From NCBI GenBank assembly GCA_030432235.1, contig JAUIHT010000014.1:1-64000 (forward strand): a stretch of 64,000 nt of DNA, written 5' to 3'. The notes under the pieces were generated by a model that did not search any database, was not told the origin of the DNA, and saw only the letters and a list, made by a program, of their open reading frames with translations. The position numbers were made by a program, and so were the translations under genes. The DNA is from Verrucomicrobiia bacterium. GTDB lineage: Bacteria; Verrucomicrobiota; Verrucomicrobiia; Opitutales; Cerasicoccaceae. Below are positions 8,918 through 18,907 of the stretch, one piece after another. Each line of letters starts with the position of its first letter. The stretch's first letter is position 1.

Positions 8918-9340
8918 TTACGAGCAGGTGACAAATCGCTCCATCTTCTGGAACAGCCCCTTGCTGATGTCGATGTGCACGCCCGGCACCTCGGTGACGG
9001 TCAAGCGGACCCTCTCAAAAAGCCAGACCTTGCGTTTTTCGGCACAGATGTAGTTCCAGGGGATGAAGAGAGGCTTGTGAAAACTCCGGAAAAGAAAAAA
9101 GGGCACCATATAAAGCCCAATATCGTTTACGCCGACATTCAAACAATTGCCATAATTGGTGAAACCGAAACTTGCGCTCTGAAATCGATATAGATCGCCT
9201 GCGAAGCTGCCTGAAAAAGCAAACAACTGCGCAATCTTGCTCCAACCTCCCATCTTCGCCAAGACGAGCATGACGAAGCCCCACAGTACCACAAAAAAGA
9301 GGGGAAACAGGAAAGGCGGAAATGGCAGGCCCGGCTCCAT
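8918..9340 (-). CDS. Small membrane-associated hypothetical protein
   Basis: 140 residues starting MEPGLPFPPFLFPLFF, with a strongly hydrophobic N-terminal segment (about 5-30) and a second hydrophobic stretch in the middle (about 75-90). The rest is basic and ends VPGVHIDISKGLFQKMERFVTC, a cytosolic-looking tail. The open frame extends to 9475, but that start would overlap the UDP-glucose dehydrogenase gene on the other strand, so 9340 is preferred. I do not recognise the family. It lies 3 bases upstream of the helicase start and may be the first gene of the helicase-ArsC operon. Confidence 0.55.
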   Translation of the reverse strand: MEPGLPFPPFLFPLFFVVLWGFVMLVLAKMGGWSKIAQLFAFSGSFAGDLYRFQSASFGFTNYGNCLNVGVNDIGLYMVPFFLFRSFHKPLFIPWNYICAEKRKVWLFERVRLTVTEVPGVHIDISKGLFQKMERFVTCS

Positions 9341-9458
9341 ACGCGGGAAAGTTTCCACCGCCACATAGCCACGCGTCAATTCAGGACACGGCCTTTTTGC
9401 TCGCCTCGCCAAGAGGCCGTCGCTAAGCAAAACCCTTTTCGAACCCTCAAAAAACCAC

Positions 9459-10817
9459 ATGAAGATTTGCTGCATCGGAGCAGGCTATGTCGGCGGACCG
9501 ACCATGGCCATGATCGCGAAAAAGGCCCCGGATATCCAGGTCACCGTTGTTGATATCAACGAGAAACGCATCGCCGCGTGGAATTCCGGCGACCTGCCGG
9601 TCTTTGAACCGGGCCTGGACGAGGTCGTGACCGAAGCCCGTGGCCGCAACCTGTTTTTCAGCACGGATGTGGACAAGAACATCCGCGAGGCCGATATCAT
9701 TTTTATCTCCGTCAACACACCGACCAAGACCTACGGCGTCGGGGCCGGACGCGCGGCCGACCTCAAATACATCGAGCTGTGCGCCCGCAAGATCGCTGAG
9801 GTGTCCAAGGGCGATAAAATCGTAGTGGAGAAGTCCACCCTACCCGTACGCACAGCCGAGTCGGTCAAACGCATCCTCGAGAGCGCCGGCGGCCAAAGCA
9901 AGTTTCAGGTGCTTTCCAATCCCGAGTTCCTGGCCGAGGGCACAGCCGTCACCGACCTGGAAAACCCGGACCGCGTGCTCATCGGCGGTGAGGACAGCCC
10001 CGAGGGCGAAAAGGCCATTCAGGCCCTGGTAGACGTCTACGCCCGCTGGGTGCCCCGCGAGCGCATTCTGACCACCAACGTCTGGTCCAGCGAGCTCTCC
10101 AAGCTCACCGCCAACGCCTTCCTGGCCCAGCGTATTTCCTCCATCAACGCCATCAGCGCTCTCTGCGAAGCCACCGAGGCGGACGTCGATCAGGTCGCCC
10201 GTGCCATCGGGACGGATTCGCGCATCGGCCCGAAGTTCCTGCGCAGCTCCGTCGGCTTTGGCGGCTCCTGCTTCCAGAAGGACATCCTGAACCTGGTCTA
10301 CCTTTGCGAACACTTCGGGCTGCCGGAAGTCGCCGCCTACTGGGAGCAGGTCGTCATCATGAACGACCACCAAAAGGCGCGTTTCGTCGACCGCATCGTC
10401 AAGACCCTCTTCAACACCGTCTCCGGCAAGAAAATCGCCCTGCTCGGATTCGCCTTCAAAAAGGACACCAACGACACCCGCGAATCCCCCGCCATTAACG
10501 TCGCCCGCGATCTCCTGGAGGAGCAGGCCAAGCTCGCCATCTACGATCCCAAGGTCCCTGAGGCCATGATGAGGCAGGACATCGGCGAAAACGCCACCGC
10601 CGACAACGTCACCGTCTGCCAGGACCCTTATGAGGCCATCAAGGATGCCCATGCCGTGGCCATCCTGACCGAGTGGGACGCTTTCAAGGAGCTTGATTAC
10701 CAAAAGGTCTTCGATCTCATGCTCAAGCCGGCCTTCATTTTCGACGGACGCAATATCCTCGACCTTAAAAAGCTCCGTGCCATCGGCTTCGAGGCCTTCG
10801 GCATCGGGAAAGCATAG
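9459..10817 (+). CDS. ugd: UDP-glucose 6-dehydrogenase
   Basis: 452 residues. It oxidises UDP-glucose to UDP-glucuronate with two NAD+. The NAD-binding Rossmann motif is [10 protein letters not shown] (residues 4-13); the catalytic cysteine lies in [10 protein letters not shown] (Cys271); the C-terminal UDP-binding domain includes [16 protein letters not shown] and DGRNIL. The N-terminus ([20 protein letters not shown]) and the [14 protein letters not shown] segment resemble animal UGDH more than the shorter enterobacterial Ugd. The product feeds exopolysaccharide or glycosaminoglycan-like polymers. It stands alone on the plus strand with no Shine-Dalgarno site. Confidence 0.95.
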   Translation: MKICCIGAGYVGGPTMAMIAKKAPDIQVTVVDINEKRIAAWNSGDLPVFEPGLDEVVTEARGRNLFFSTDVDKNIREADIIFISVNTPTKTYGVGAGRAADLKYIELCARKIAEVSKGDKIVVEKSTLPVRTAESVKRILESAGGQSKFQVLSNPEFLAEGTAVTDLENPDRVLIGGEDSPEGEKAIQALVDVYARWVPRERILTTNVWSSELSKLTANAFLAQRISSINAISALCEATEADVDQVARAIGTDSRIGPKFLRSSVGFGGSCFQKDILNLVYLCEHFGLPEVAAYWEQVVIMNDHQKARFVDRIVKTLFNTVSGKKIALLGFAFKKDTNDTRESPAINVARDLLEEQAKLAIYDPKVPEAMMRQDIGENATADNVTVCQDPYEAIKDAHAVAILTEWDAFKELDYQKVFDLMLKPAFIFDGRNILDLKKLRAIGFEAFGIGKA

Positions 10818-10882
10818 GCAGGGCAAAGCCTTGCAGCATCGAAAGTGCAGACCTCGTCTGCCCCAGGTTCCCACCAGGAAGC

Positions 10883-11341
10883 TCAGATATCGATGACGTC
10901 GTCGTCCTTTTTATCAACACGGTGACGCATCTGCGGTCCACCCTGCCCCGGACCGGTGCGATGCACCTGTACCTTGGTGCTACCCAGAAGCAGGTTGGCC
11001 AGGAGTGAAACGAAGGCCACCACTACCGCACCCCAAAGTGCCGACCAAAAGCTGGCTACGTCGAAACCTGGCACGATGGCGCCCACCAGCATGAAGAGCA
11101 GCGCGTTGATCAGAAAAATGCCGAGACCGAAGGTCAGCACGACGAACGGCAGCGCCAGGAAAATCAGGACAGGCCGCAGGATAACGTTGAACAGGCTGAT
11201 CAACACCACCGCGATGAAGAGCGACCATCCGTTGGAATACTGGATGCCGTCACTGGTCGCCGCAGCCACAAGCACACCGAGAGCGATGAGCACCCAGCTC
11301 TTGAGCAGCTTGGGCCAGTTGATCGGATCGGACTTTCCCAT
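10883..11341 (-). CDS. Phage holin family 4-like membrane protein
   Basis: 152 residues with four predicted transmembrane helices (about 14-32, 38-56, 60-84 and 92-118) and a charged C-terminal tail ending KKDDDVIDI. The LRPVLIFLALPFVVLTFGLGIFLINALLF stretch is characteristic of PF04020 (phage holin 4 superfamily, YvlD-like). Despite the name, most members are chromosomal membrane proteins of unknown role and there are no phage genes nearby. The start at 11341 follows the stop of the secreted protein gene by 2 bases, so the two form an operon. Confidence 0.75.
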   Translation of the reverse strand: MGKSDPINWPKLLKSWVLIALGVLVAAATSDGIQYSNGWSLFIAVVLISLFNVILRPVLIFLALPFVVLTFGLGIFLINALLFMLVGAIVPGFDVASFWSALWGAVVVAFVSLLANLLLGSTKVQVHRTGPGQGGPQMRHRVDKKDDDVIDI

Positions 11342-11343
11342 CG

Positions 11344-11895
11344 CTATGGACTGGTCGGAATGCCGCCAAGGTTGGTGGTATCCGTCGGATCGGTGTCACC
11401 GGCGTCCTGCACAGGCAACTGGTTGAGAATCTCCATGGGGAACGAAACGCTTTCAGCATCCGGTGGAGGTGGCGAATTGAGATTGTTCGTGGCCTCTTCG
11501 TCGGCCTTGTTCTGCAAAACGAGTCGAATCCAGTAGCGATCGGGCGGCGGAATGAAGCGAACCGCCATCAGGTAGGGCGCATCGTTCTCGGCGGGCTTCA
11601 TCACTGTCGTGTTCCGGTTGAGCCCCTTGCGCACGGCGTTGCCGTATTGGATGATGGCACGCGGCCACTCGTATTCGACGATGGTTTTATGGTCCTCGGC
11701 GAGGAAGTAGCAGCGGAAACGGTTGTTGACGAGGCGAACGTTCACACAACTGGCCTTTTCCCCCTGGTACGGGTAGTAAACGCCCAACGGCCCCGGCAGC
11801 TCATCGCCTACCTTGAGGTCGTCCGGTGTCTCGATAAAGGCGAACAGGGAAAGCGGAGCGGCCAAAAGCGCGATCAACGTGAGGAATAGTTTCAT
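11344..11895 (-). CDS. Secreted hypothetical protein
   Basis: 183 residues with a clear signal peptide (MKLFLTLIALLAAPLSLFAF, cleavage probably after residue 18-20). The mature part contains two Cys (about residues 50 and 62) that could pair, a FRCYFLAEDHKTIVEYEWPR block and a Pro/Asp/Thr-rich disordered C-terminus. I do not recognise a family; the beta-rich middle resembles small Verrucomicrobia-specific exported proteins. It is directly followed (2 bases) by the holin-4-like gene, and both may act in the envelope. Confidence 0.65.
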   Translation of the reverse strand: MKLFLTLIALLAAPLSLFAFIETPDDLKVGDELPGPLGVYYPYQGEKASCVNVRLVNNRFRCYFLAEDHKTIVEYEWPRAIIQYGNAVRKGLNRNTTVMKPAENDAPYLMAVRFIPPPDRYWIRLVLQNKADEEATNNLNSPPPPDAESVSFPMEILNQLPVQDAGDTDPTDTTNLGGIPTSP

Positions 11896-12039
11896 AAGAC
11901 CAGTTTAGCCCGGAAGGCACGCACGCTCAAGGGCGAATGTACCTTTACAGACCCACTCAAGGCAATGAGGTTCCCGACTACAGGAATCTATCACAAGTAT
12001 TTGAGCACTACCCTTTCCGGGGCAGCGAGCAGCGCGAGC

Positions 12040-12075
12040 GATGAGGCAAAGCCCCATCACGAAACGAAGTTTCGA
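12040..12075 (-). other. Two small stem-loops after gpmA
   Basis: Downstream of the gpmA stop the minus strand can form CGAAAC-TTC-GTTTCG (12075-12061) and then GATGGGGC-TTT-GCCTCATC (12059-12041, one mismatch). There is no T-run, so a classical terminator is not supported; they may protect the mRNA 3' end. Confidence 0.3.
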
Positions 12076-12085
12076 GGATTTAAAG

Positions 12086-12835
12086 CTACGCTTTAGCTTT
12101 GCCCTGATTGGCGACGGCATCCATAGCGGCCTTCACCTTTTCCGGGTCGCCTAGATAGTAGAACTTCTGCGTCTTCAGGTTGTCGTCGAGCTCGAAGACC
12201 AGCGGCATGCCCGTGGGGATGTTAACGCCGATGATGTCGTCATCGGAGACCCCCGCGAGGTGCTTGTAGAGCGCGCGTAGGCTGTTGCCGTGGGCGGCGA
12301 TAAGCACACGCTCGCCACGGCTGACGCGCGGCTTGATCTCGACGTCCCAGTAGGGCAGGAAGCGGGCCACAGTGTCCTTGAGGCACTCGGTCAGAGGCAA
12401 ATCCTCGGCCGGGATGCCGGCGTAGCGCGGATCCTTGGCGGGGTTGCGCTCGTCGTCGGCTTCCAGAGGGGGCGGCGGGATGTCGTAGCTGCGGCGCCAC
12501 ACTTTTACCTGGTCCTCGCCGTGCTTGGCAGCGGTCTCGGCCTTGTCCAGGCCCTGCAGGGCGCCATAATGACGCTCGTTCAGGCGCCAGTGCTTGATCA
12601 CCGGCAGGTAAACCAGGTTCATCGACTCCAGCGCGAGGTTGAGCGTGCGGATGGCACGGGTTTGCAAACTGGTGTAGGCGACGTCGAAGGTGAAGCCTTC
12701 CTTCTTAAGCACCTCTCCGGCCTCACGGGCCTGGGCTTCGCCGGTTTCCGTCAGATTGACGTCCGTCCAGCCGGTGAAGCGGTTTTCAAGATTCCACTGG
12801 CTCTCGCCGTGGCGCAAAAGTACGAGCTTGTGCAT
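12086..12835 (-). CDS. gpmA: 2,3-bisphosphoglycerate-dependent phosphoglycerate mutase
   Basis: 249 residues, the standard GpmA length. It interconverts 3- and 2-phosphoglycerate in glycolysis. The catalytic histidine is in [11 protein letters not shown] (His9), with the partner [13 protein letters not shown]; the second histidine lies in [12 protein letters not shown], and [11 protein letters not shown] and YDIPPPPL are family blocks. The start at 12835 ([10 protein letters not shown]) is used because the 24-residue upstream extension is unlike the family. Downstream on the same strand lies a stretch with two small hairpins (12040-12075) that may end transcription. Confidence 0.95.
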   Translation of the reverse strand: MHKLVLLRHGESQWNLENRFTGWTDVNLTETGEAQAREAGEVLKKEGFTFDVAYTSLQTRAIRTLNLALESMNLVYLPVIKHWRLNERHYGALQGLDKAETAAKHGEDQVKVWRRSYDIPPPPLEADDERNPAKDPRYAGIPAEDLPLTECLKDTVARFLPYWDVEIKPRVSRGERVLIAAHGNSLRALYKHLAGVSDDDIIGVNIPTGMPLVFELDDNLKTQKFYYLGDPEKVKAAMDAVANQGKAKA

Positions 12836-12915
12836 GGTTCGTGTGGTTAGGTTTGGCGTAAAAGGAACCCCCGATCCCGGTGTTTTTCGGCTCTGAGTCA
12901 ATGGCAAAGGGCCAT

Positions 12916-13758
12916 TTAGACGGTCAGAAGCTTATCCCATGCCGCCAAGTAGCGTTCTAAATGGGTTTTGCCGCCGGCGCTTTCGGTTTCGAGCAGTTCA
13001 CGCACGAGCTGCTGCTCCTGTTCGTACTCCTGCGCGGTGAGGAGCTCCCCGAAGCGGGCCATGCGCGCCCAGAGCAGGTGCGTGGTGAAGGCATCGAATT
13101 CATTATAGGCCAGGATTTGGTCGAGGCGCTTTTTCAGATACAGCTCCCAGACCTGGTCCCCGGCGGTATCAATTTTGCCGGGGATGCCGCAGGCGGTGGC
13201 GGCCTCGTGCAGGCGTGGGGTGTTGCGGCCCCAAGCCAGCGCCTTGGCGAGGTCCACGGAGTAGTCGCTGGCAGTGGAGAAATAGTCCGCGCCCTCCCAG
13301 GGCTTGTCCGGCCGCATACCGAACTTCCCCCCGCCGAGGCCATGGACAACCGTCCGCTGCATGAGGATGGGGATATCGGCGTCGGCGGAGTTGTAGCCGA
13401 CGAGCTGCGGGGTGCTCCGGGCGATGCCGCGCAGGAAGCCCTCCAGGATGGCCGGCTCGGAGCATCGCTCCGGGTCACGCAAATCGGTGGGCAGGGAAAC
13501 CAGGCGCAGGGACACCTTGCCTGACTTGTCTACCTCGCGGAAGATGCCCGCGATGGTGACGATTTTGCAGAGCATAGTCTTCAGGTAGGGGCGCGGCATC
13601 TCCTCGGTCGCGCCTGCCTCGGCCCAGAGGCGACGAAAAGCATCATACTCGGCGCCGGGACCGTCCAGGGAGACGCCGTAGAGGCGGCGGGCAGCCTCAG
13701 GATCGGGCACCCACTCGATATCGAAGGACAGCAGCGTCTTCTGTACGGTTTTAAACAT
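12916..13758 (-). CDS. Predicted 3'-5' exonuclease, PolB-like (DNA_pol_B_exo2)
   Basis: 280 residues of the PF10108 family of stand-alone DEDD exonucleases related to the proofreading domain of family B DNA polymerases. The first acidic motif is LLSFDIEW (Asp12, Glu14), the second is [12 protein letters not shown] and the third [12 protein letters not shown], giving the DEDD metal-binding set. It should degrade single-stranded nucleic acid from the 3' end; the cellular role is not established. It lies 80 bases upstream of gpmA on the same strand and may share a transcript. Confidence 0.8.
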   Translation of the reverse strand: MFKTVQKTLLSFDIEWVPDPEAARRLYGVSLDGPGAEYDAFRRLWAEAGATEEMPRPYLKTMLCKIVTIAGIFREVDKSGKVSLRLVSLPTDLRDPERCSEPAILEGFLRGIARSTPQLVGYNSADADIPILMQRTVVHGLGGGKFGMRPDKPWEGADYFSTASDYSVDLAKALAWGRNTPRLHEAATACGIPGKIDTAGDQVWELYLKKRLDQILAYNEFDAFTTHLLWARMARFGELLTAQEYEQEQQLVRELLETESAGGKTHLERYLAAWDKLLTV

Positions 13759-13815
13759 TTTTAATCTTGGCGTTCGAAGTGCCCGAAGCGTGTTGGGAAT
13801 CCGAACAGTTAGAAA

Positions 13816-14208
13816 CTATCGCACCAGCGCACGCAAGCGTTCCGTGGTCTGATCACGATCCAACCGGCTGGCCGCGACATCGAGCGTGAGAGCGAGCCAA
13901 GCATCACGGTCGAGCTTAGTCACTTTTAGCACATCATTCTCTTTGAGAAAAACGAGGCAGGTCGCCAGAGCTGTACGTTTGTTACCATCGAGAAATGGAT
14001 GGTTTTGACAGAGATAAAACAGGTAGGCAGCACCCACTTCAACGACATCAGCATAAACCGACTGGCCAAACATGGTGGCTTGTGGAGCAGCAATGGCTGA
14101 CTCGAGTAAGCCCTGATCGCGCAAACCTTCTGCCCCTCCATGGGCAGCGATAACCTCCGAATGGATGGCAAGCACGCCTTCCAAAGTAGGATGCGCCAAG
14201 TCATCCAT
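13816..14208 (-). CDS. doc: Doc-type Fic-domain toxin
   Basis: 130 residues, the size of phage P1 Doc. The Fic motif HPFLDGNKRTA (about residues 75-85) is intact, and the N-terminus (LEGVLAIHSEVIAAHGGAEGLRD) matches the death-on-curing family. Doc phosphorylates elongation factor Tu and blocks translation. The start ATG at 14208 overlaps the antitoxin stop codon by one base (TAATG), so translation is coupled and toxin should not be made without antitoxin. Assignment as a toxin is by family and context. Confidence 0.9.
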   Translation of the reverse strand: MDDLAHPTLEGVLAIHSEVIAAHGGAEGLRDQGLLESAIAAPQATMFGQSVYADVVEVGAAYLFYLCQNHPFLDGNKRTALATCLVFLKENDVLKVTKLDRDAWLALTLDVAASRLDRDQTTERLRALVR

Positions 14209-14435
14209 TATGAAAGCGCCTTAAAGAGTTCGTCGTTTTGCTGAATGAACGAACGCGCTGTTTCACGGGCCTTCTCGACAGAAATATGCGGCCGCGATGG
14301 AGTTAATGTAACGCTGCCGCCATCATGGATAGTCACATTCACCTCGTCGCCCACTTTGAGGTGTGCCATATCCATGAGGGTCTGGTCGAAGATGATGCCC
14401 TGGGAGTTGCCGATCTTGGTGATTTTCTTAATCAT
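14208..14435 (-). CDS. AbrB/MazE-type antitoxin
   Basis: 75 residues. The N-terminal swapped-hairpin SpoVT/AbrB DNA-binding domain (residues 1-47) begins MIKKITKIGNSQGIIFDQTLM and contains LKVGDEVNVTI. The C-terminal tail (50-75, ISVEKARETARSFIQQNDELFKALS) is the likely toxin-binding helix, comparable to the Phd tail that blocks Doc. It should neutralise Doc and repress the pair's promoter. It is paired with Doc here, where P1 uses a Phd-fold protein. Confidence 0.85.
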   Translation of the reverse strand: MIKKITKIGNSQGIIFDQTLMDMAHLKVGDEVNVTIHDGGSVTLTPSRPHISVEKARETARSFIQQNDELFKALS

Positions 14436-14469
14436 ACACGTAAAACTATGTTATACGGGCTTGAAATGC

Positions 14470-14502
14470 AAAACAAAAGCCGGGCCCCGCATGGGACCCG
14501 GC
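14470..14502 (-). terminator. Rho-independent terminator of the class II aldolase gene
   Basis: On the minus strand a 10-bp stem (GCCGGGTCCC / GGGGCCCGGC, one G-U pair) with a four-base loop is followed by TTTTGTTTT. It lies about 24 bases after the aldolase stop at 14526. Confidence 0.85.
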
Positions 14503-14525
14503 TCGTTAAATGGTTTTGAAAAACC

Positions 14526-15557
<1,032 letters not shown>

Positions 15558-15846
15558 GTGTGCTTATGGTTTGAATATTGAGCTTAGTGAAGTAGGTGAA
15601 CTTATAATGAGCTAGGTCAAAATCAACATCTTTTATAGTCCGGCTGGCGTTTTCTCAAACGCAGTGGACATTCGTAGCAATTTTGCCGCCACCGCAACGA
15701 AATTGTCACTGGAACCGCCCCCTACGGAACGCCCGTGGGCGAATTTCTGGTTTGCACGGGCCGCACGCGCGGTGTTTCCTGATGTCCCACACCATCACCT
15801 ATTTTACTTCACCAACACGCCCTAAAAACCGCCAACCACTGATCCC

Positions 15847-16914
15847 ATGATCAAGAAGATTCAAGAATACCTCGGCAGCGAAGCCGATTCGCTCCTCTCC
15901 CACGAATGTAAAACCATCTCCAAGGACCGCCTGCATCTACCCGGTGGTGATTTCGTGGACCGCATTTTCTCCGGAACGGACCGCAACCAGCGCGTCCTCA
16001 ACAACCTGAACTGGATCCTGCACACGGGCCGCCTCGCCGGCACCGGCTACATGAGCATCCTGCCGGTGGACCAGGGCATCGAGCACTCCGGCGGCGCTTC
16101 CTTCGCCAAGAACCCCGACTACTTCGACAGCGAAAACATCGTCAAGCTGGCCGTCGAGGGCGGCTGCAACGCAGTGGCCTCGACCTTCGGCGTGCTCGGC
16201 AGTTGCTCACGCAAGTACGCCCACAAAATCCCCTTCATCGTCAAAATCAACCACAACCAGCTCCTGACCTACCCAAATCAGGCCGACCAGATCATGTTCG
16301 GCTCCGTCGAACAGGCATTTGACATGGGCGCGGCCGCCGTCGGCGCCACCATCTACTTCGGCTCCGAGGAGTCCAATCGTCAGATCATCGAGGTCTCCGA
16401 AGCCTTCTACCGCGCGCACGAGCTCGGCATGGCCACCATCCTCTGGTGCTACCTCCGCAACCCTGCCTTCAAAAAGGACGGCACCGATTATCATGTCTCC
16501 GCCGACCTGACCGGCCAGGCCAACCACCTCGGCGTTACCATCGAGGCCGACATCATCAAGCAGAAGCTGCCCGAGAACAACGGCGGTTACAAAGCCCTCA
16601 ACACTGGCAACAGCAGCTACGGCAAGCTCGACGAGCGCATCTACACCGAGCTGACCACCGATCACCCGATCGACCTGACCCGTTACCAGATCGCCAATTG
16701 CTACATGGGCCGCCAGCCCCTGATCAACTCCGGCGGCGCCTCAGGCGCGAACGACTTCGGCGACGCGGTCACCACCGCTGTGGTTAACAAGCGCGCGGGT
16801 GGCGCGGGCCTCATCTCCGGTCGCAAGGCCTTCCAGCGCCCTATGAAAGAAGGTGTCAAGCTCCTCAACGCCATTCAGGACGTCTACCTCTGCAAAGACG
16901 TCACCATCGCCTAA
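15847..16914 (+). CDS. fbaB: Class I fructose-bisphosphate aldolase (DhnA/FbaB type)
   Basis: 355 residues of the archaeal/DhnA-type Schiff-base aldolase family. Diagnostic segments are [47 protein letters not shown] (candidate Schiff-base lysine region), [10 protein letters not shown] and [14 protein letters not shown]. The reaction duplicates that of the class II enzyme next door, without needing zinc. In E. coli FbaB is used mainly under gluconeogenic conditions, which may apply here. The gene has its own downstream terminator. Confidence 0.92.
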   Translation: MIKKIQEYLGSEADSLLSHECKTISKDRLHLPGGDFVDRIFSGTDRNQRVLNNLNWILHTGRLAGTGYMSILPVDQGIEHSGGASFAKNPDYFDSENIVKLAVEGGCNAVASTFGVLGSCSRKYAHKIPFIVKINHNQLLTYPNQADQIMFGSVEQAFDMGAAAVGATIYFGSEESNRQIIEVSEAFYRAHELGMATILWCYLRNPAFKKDGTDYHVSADLTGQANHLGVTIEADIIKQKLPENNGGYKALNTGNSSYGKLDERIYTELTTDHPIDLTRYQIANCYMGRQPLINSGGASGANDFGDAVTTAVVNKRAGGAGLISGRKAFQRPMKEGVKLLNAIQDVYLCKDVTIA

Positions 16915-16963
16915 AAAACTTTGATCGTGGCGCTTCGCGACCACGAGAAGCGGCAAGCTATTC

Positions 16964-16998
16964 AAAACCGCCTGCGCGTCACTGCCCGGCGGTTTTTT
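16964..16998 (+). terminator. Rho-independent terminator of the class I aldolase gene
   Basis: AAAACCGCC (16964-16972) pairs with GGCGGTTTT (16988-16996) across a 15-base loop and ends in TTTTTT. A second GC hairpin lies just before it (about 16925-16945). Confidence 0.8.
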
Positions 16999-17024
16999 GC
17001 CTTTTGAGCTCTGCGTATTTTTGG

Positions 17025-17055
17025 ATTCAGCATTCAGCATTTAGCATTCAGCATT
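17025..17055 (+). repeat. Four tandem heptamers before the lycopene cyclase-like gene
   Basis: Units ATTCAGC, ATTCAGC, ATTTAGC, ATTCAGC at 17025, 17032, 17039 and 17046 plus a trailing ATT end 7 bases before the ATG at 17063. There is no Shine-Dalgarno site between the array and the start codon. Confidence 0.85.
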
Positions 17056-17062
17056 ACCCCAC

Positions 17063-17440
17063 ATGACCTACTGGGGCTACCATCTGATCTTCACGTTGCC
17101 GCTCATCGCGGTGCTGTTGTGGGTCCTGCGCAAGCGGTTGCGACGGGCGCACTTCCTATGCTGGGCCATTGTCTGTGCCATCGCCTTCGTCTTCACCACG
17201 CCCTGGGACAACTACGCGGTCTACCTAGGCATCTGGGGCTTCGGAGACGGGGTCAGCCTGGGCTATCCGTTTGCCAGTGAAGCACGCTCTGCGACCAATC
17301 CTGACGGCCTCACCTGGCTGGGCTTTATCCCCTTCGAGGAGTACAGCTTCTTCTTTCTTGAGAGCACGCTGGTGTGCCTGGTGCTGATCTGGCTACTGGA
17401 CAAAAAGCCTACTGAGTCAGGTACCACTCCTGCGAGCTAA
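17063..17440 (+). CDS. Lycopene cyclase domain protein (CrtYc/CrtYd half)
   Basis: 125 residues with three hydrophobic segments (about 6-22, 31-46 and 97-112). PWDNYAVYLGIWGF (47-60) and FIPFEEYSFFFLE (88-100, PxEE motif) are the hallmark blocks of the heterodimeric lycopene cyclase domain family. In Gram-positive bacteria two such halves, CrtYc and CrtYd, act together to cyclise lycopene ends. Only one half is present here and no other carotenoid gene is visible. Its last 32 bases overlap the end of the convergent PQQ-repeat gene. Function as a cyclase by itself is unproven. Confidence 0.75.
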   Translation: MTYWGYHLIFTLPLIAVLLWVLRKRLRRAHFLCWAIVCAIAFVFTTPWDNYAVYLGIWGFGDGVSLGYPFASEARSATNPDGLTWLGFIPFEEYSFFFLESTLVCLVLIWLLDKKPTESGTTPAS

Positions 17441-18875
17441 AGTCGTAGAAGAACATGTTGCCGTCCTCGTCGGGCGAGTAGAGCGTCCAGGTATCGAGGA
17501 AGGCGTTGAAGAAATTGGGGAAATCGGACTCCGAGGTGTACAACCAAGCCTCCTGGGCGGCGTGCCACAACCAGTAGCTGCCCGAGCCGTCACCGGTGAA
17601 GTAAGCCCAGCCCAGCGTCTCATGATAGCACCAGGGAAAGGCCGCCACGTTGACGAATTCCAGCCCCGGCACATAGTACCAGTTGCCACCGGTGGAAACG
17701 CCGTCACTGAAATATGCCACGGGATCATCCGGCGCGGTGCTGGTATAAACACTCGAGGTGTTGGCCAGATCGAGCCCGAACCTCGGCCAGGCCGTGGTGC
17801 CGGGCGCGCTTTCGGTGTAAAAGGCATACAGGTTGCCGTCCTCCGCACCGATGAGCAGCAGGCCGTCCTCGGTGATGATCGGGGAGGAGTCGCTAACGGC
17901 GGGAATTTCGTTGGTCCAGAGCACCTCACCGTCAGGAGTGAAGCAGTACAGGGCCGTGCTGCCATCCCCGGCGTAGGCGGCGATATAGAGATTGCCGTCG
18001 GCATCCGCCACGGGCGAGCTGTAGAAGACATCGCCGATGGCCGCCCGCCAATTCTCGACGCCGTCCGGGTCGAGGCAGTACAGGTAACCGTCACGCGAGG
18101 CGAAGTACACGTTGCCCTCGGCGTCAAAGACCGGGGAGGAATCGATCTCCTCGCTGGCCTGGAAGGACCAGTTCAAGGTGCCTCCCGGGCTGAGGCAGTA
18201 GAAGATACCGTTGCCCGAGCCGAAGTAGATGTTGCCGTCGTAGTCGAGGGCGGGCGAAGAAGCGATGCGGTTGTCGAAGCCGTCGACCTCGTCCACGGTG
18301 TAAGTCCAGCGTAGATCACCGCCGGTGGAGACGGCGTAAAGCGTGCCGTCATACGCGCCGAAATAAATGGTGCCGTCCACCGCGATGGCGGGCGAGGAGT
18401 CGATCTCGCTGCCGACGTACTTCTCCCACTTAACCGTGCCGTCGGCGCGCAAGGCATAGAAAACCGTATCGGAGGAACCGAAATACAACGCTCCATCCGG
18501 ACCAGCCGCGGCTGAACTGATGATGAGCGAACCGGTCTCGTAGCTCCACTGCTCCGTACCGGTAGAAGCGTCGAGGGCATAGAATTTGTTGTCCCAGGAG
18601 CCCACGTAAACCGTGCCGTCGCTCACCGTCGCGGAGGCGTCGATCCAGTCCCCGGTGGTAAAGGCCCAGGCCTGGGTGGCGCCGGTAGCGCTGACATCGA
18701 GCGCGTATACCTTGCCGTCCTCCGAAGCGACGAAAACGCGACCGTTCTCATCGACCGCCGCCGAGGCGTAGATGATGCCGCCGGTGGAAAAGGTCCAGGC
18801 GAGGTCTCCGGCGGTCTGGCCGGACAGGGAAGCGACAACGAAAACGCAGGCGAAAAGGGAGAGAGACAACTTCAT
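17409..18875 (-). CDS. Secreted PQQ-like beta-propeller repeat protein
   Basis: 488 residues with signal peptide MKLSLSLFACVFVVASLSGQ. From about 25 to 365 there are eight or so repeats of the pattern SSPAVDADGTIYFGS-DGTLYAL, the PQQ_2/propeller-like repeat of outer-membrane assembly and quinoprotein families. The last 100 residues (about 385-488) form a Trp/Tyr-rich domain (GWAYFTGDGSGSYWLWHAAQEAWLYTS) that I know only as a recurrent C-terminal module of Verrucomicrobia exported proteins. No cofactor-binding residues can be assigned; a structural or binding role is as likely as enzymatic activity. Confidence 0.75.
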   Translation of the reverse strand: MKLSLSLFACVFVVASLSGQTAGDLAWTFSTGGIIYASAAVDENGRVFVASEDGKVYALDVSATGATQAWAFTTGDWIDASATVSDGTVYVGSWDNKFYALDASTGTEQWSYETGSLIISSAAAGPDGALYFGSSDTVFYALRADGTVKWEKYVGSEIDSSPAIAVDGTIYFGAYDGTLYAVSTGGDLRWTYTVDEVDGFDNRIASSPALDYDGNIYFGSGNGIFYCLSPGGTLNWSFQASEEIDSSPVFDAEGNVYFASRDGYLYCLDPDGVENWRAAIGDVFYSSPVADADGNLYIAAYAGDGSTALYCFTPDGEVLWTNEIPAVSDSSPIITEDGLLLIGAEDGNLYAFYTESAPGTTAWPRFGLDLANTSSVYTSTAPDDPVAYFSDGVSTGGNWYYVPGLEFVNVAAFPWCYHETLGWAYFTGDGSGSYWLWHAAQEAWLYTSESDFPNFFNAFLDTWTLYSPDEDGNMFFYDFSSQEWYLTQ

Positions 18876-18907
18876 GACTGACTGATTTGGGGCTGGGGAA
18901 TGGGGGC

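Noticed and set aside
9840-10874. 344-codon minus-strand frame
   Set aside because: Antisense to ugd; no family features.
10883-11341. Phage holin as evidence of a prophage
   Set aside because: PF04020 proteins are mostly chromosomal; no capsid, tail, integrase or lysin genes are near.
11896-12085. Small RNA or REP element between the secreted protein gene and gpmA
   Set aside because: Only short imperfect hairpins are visible and no copy of the stretch was noticed elsewhere in the window.
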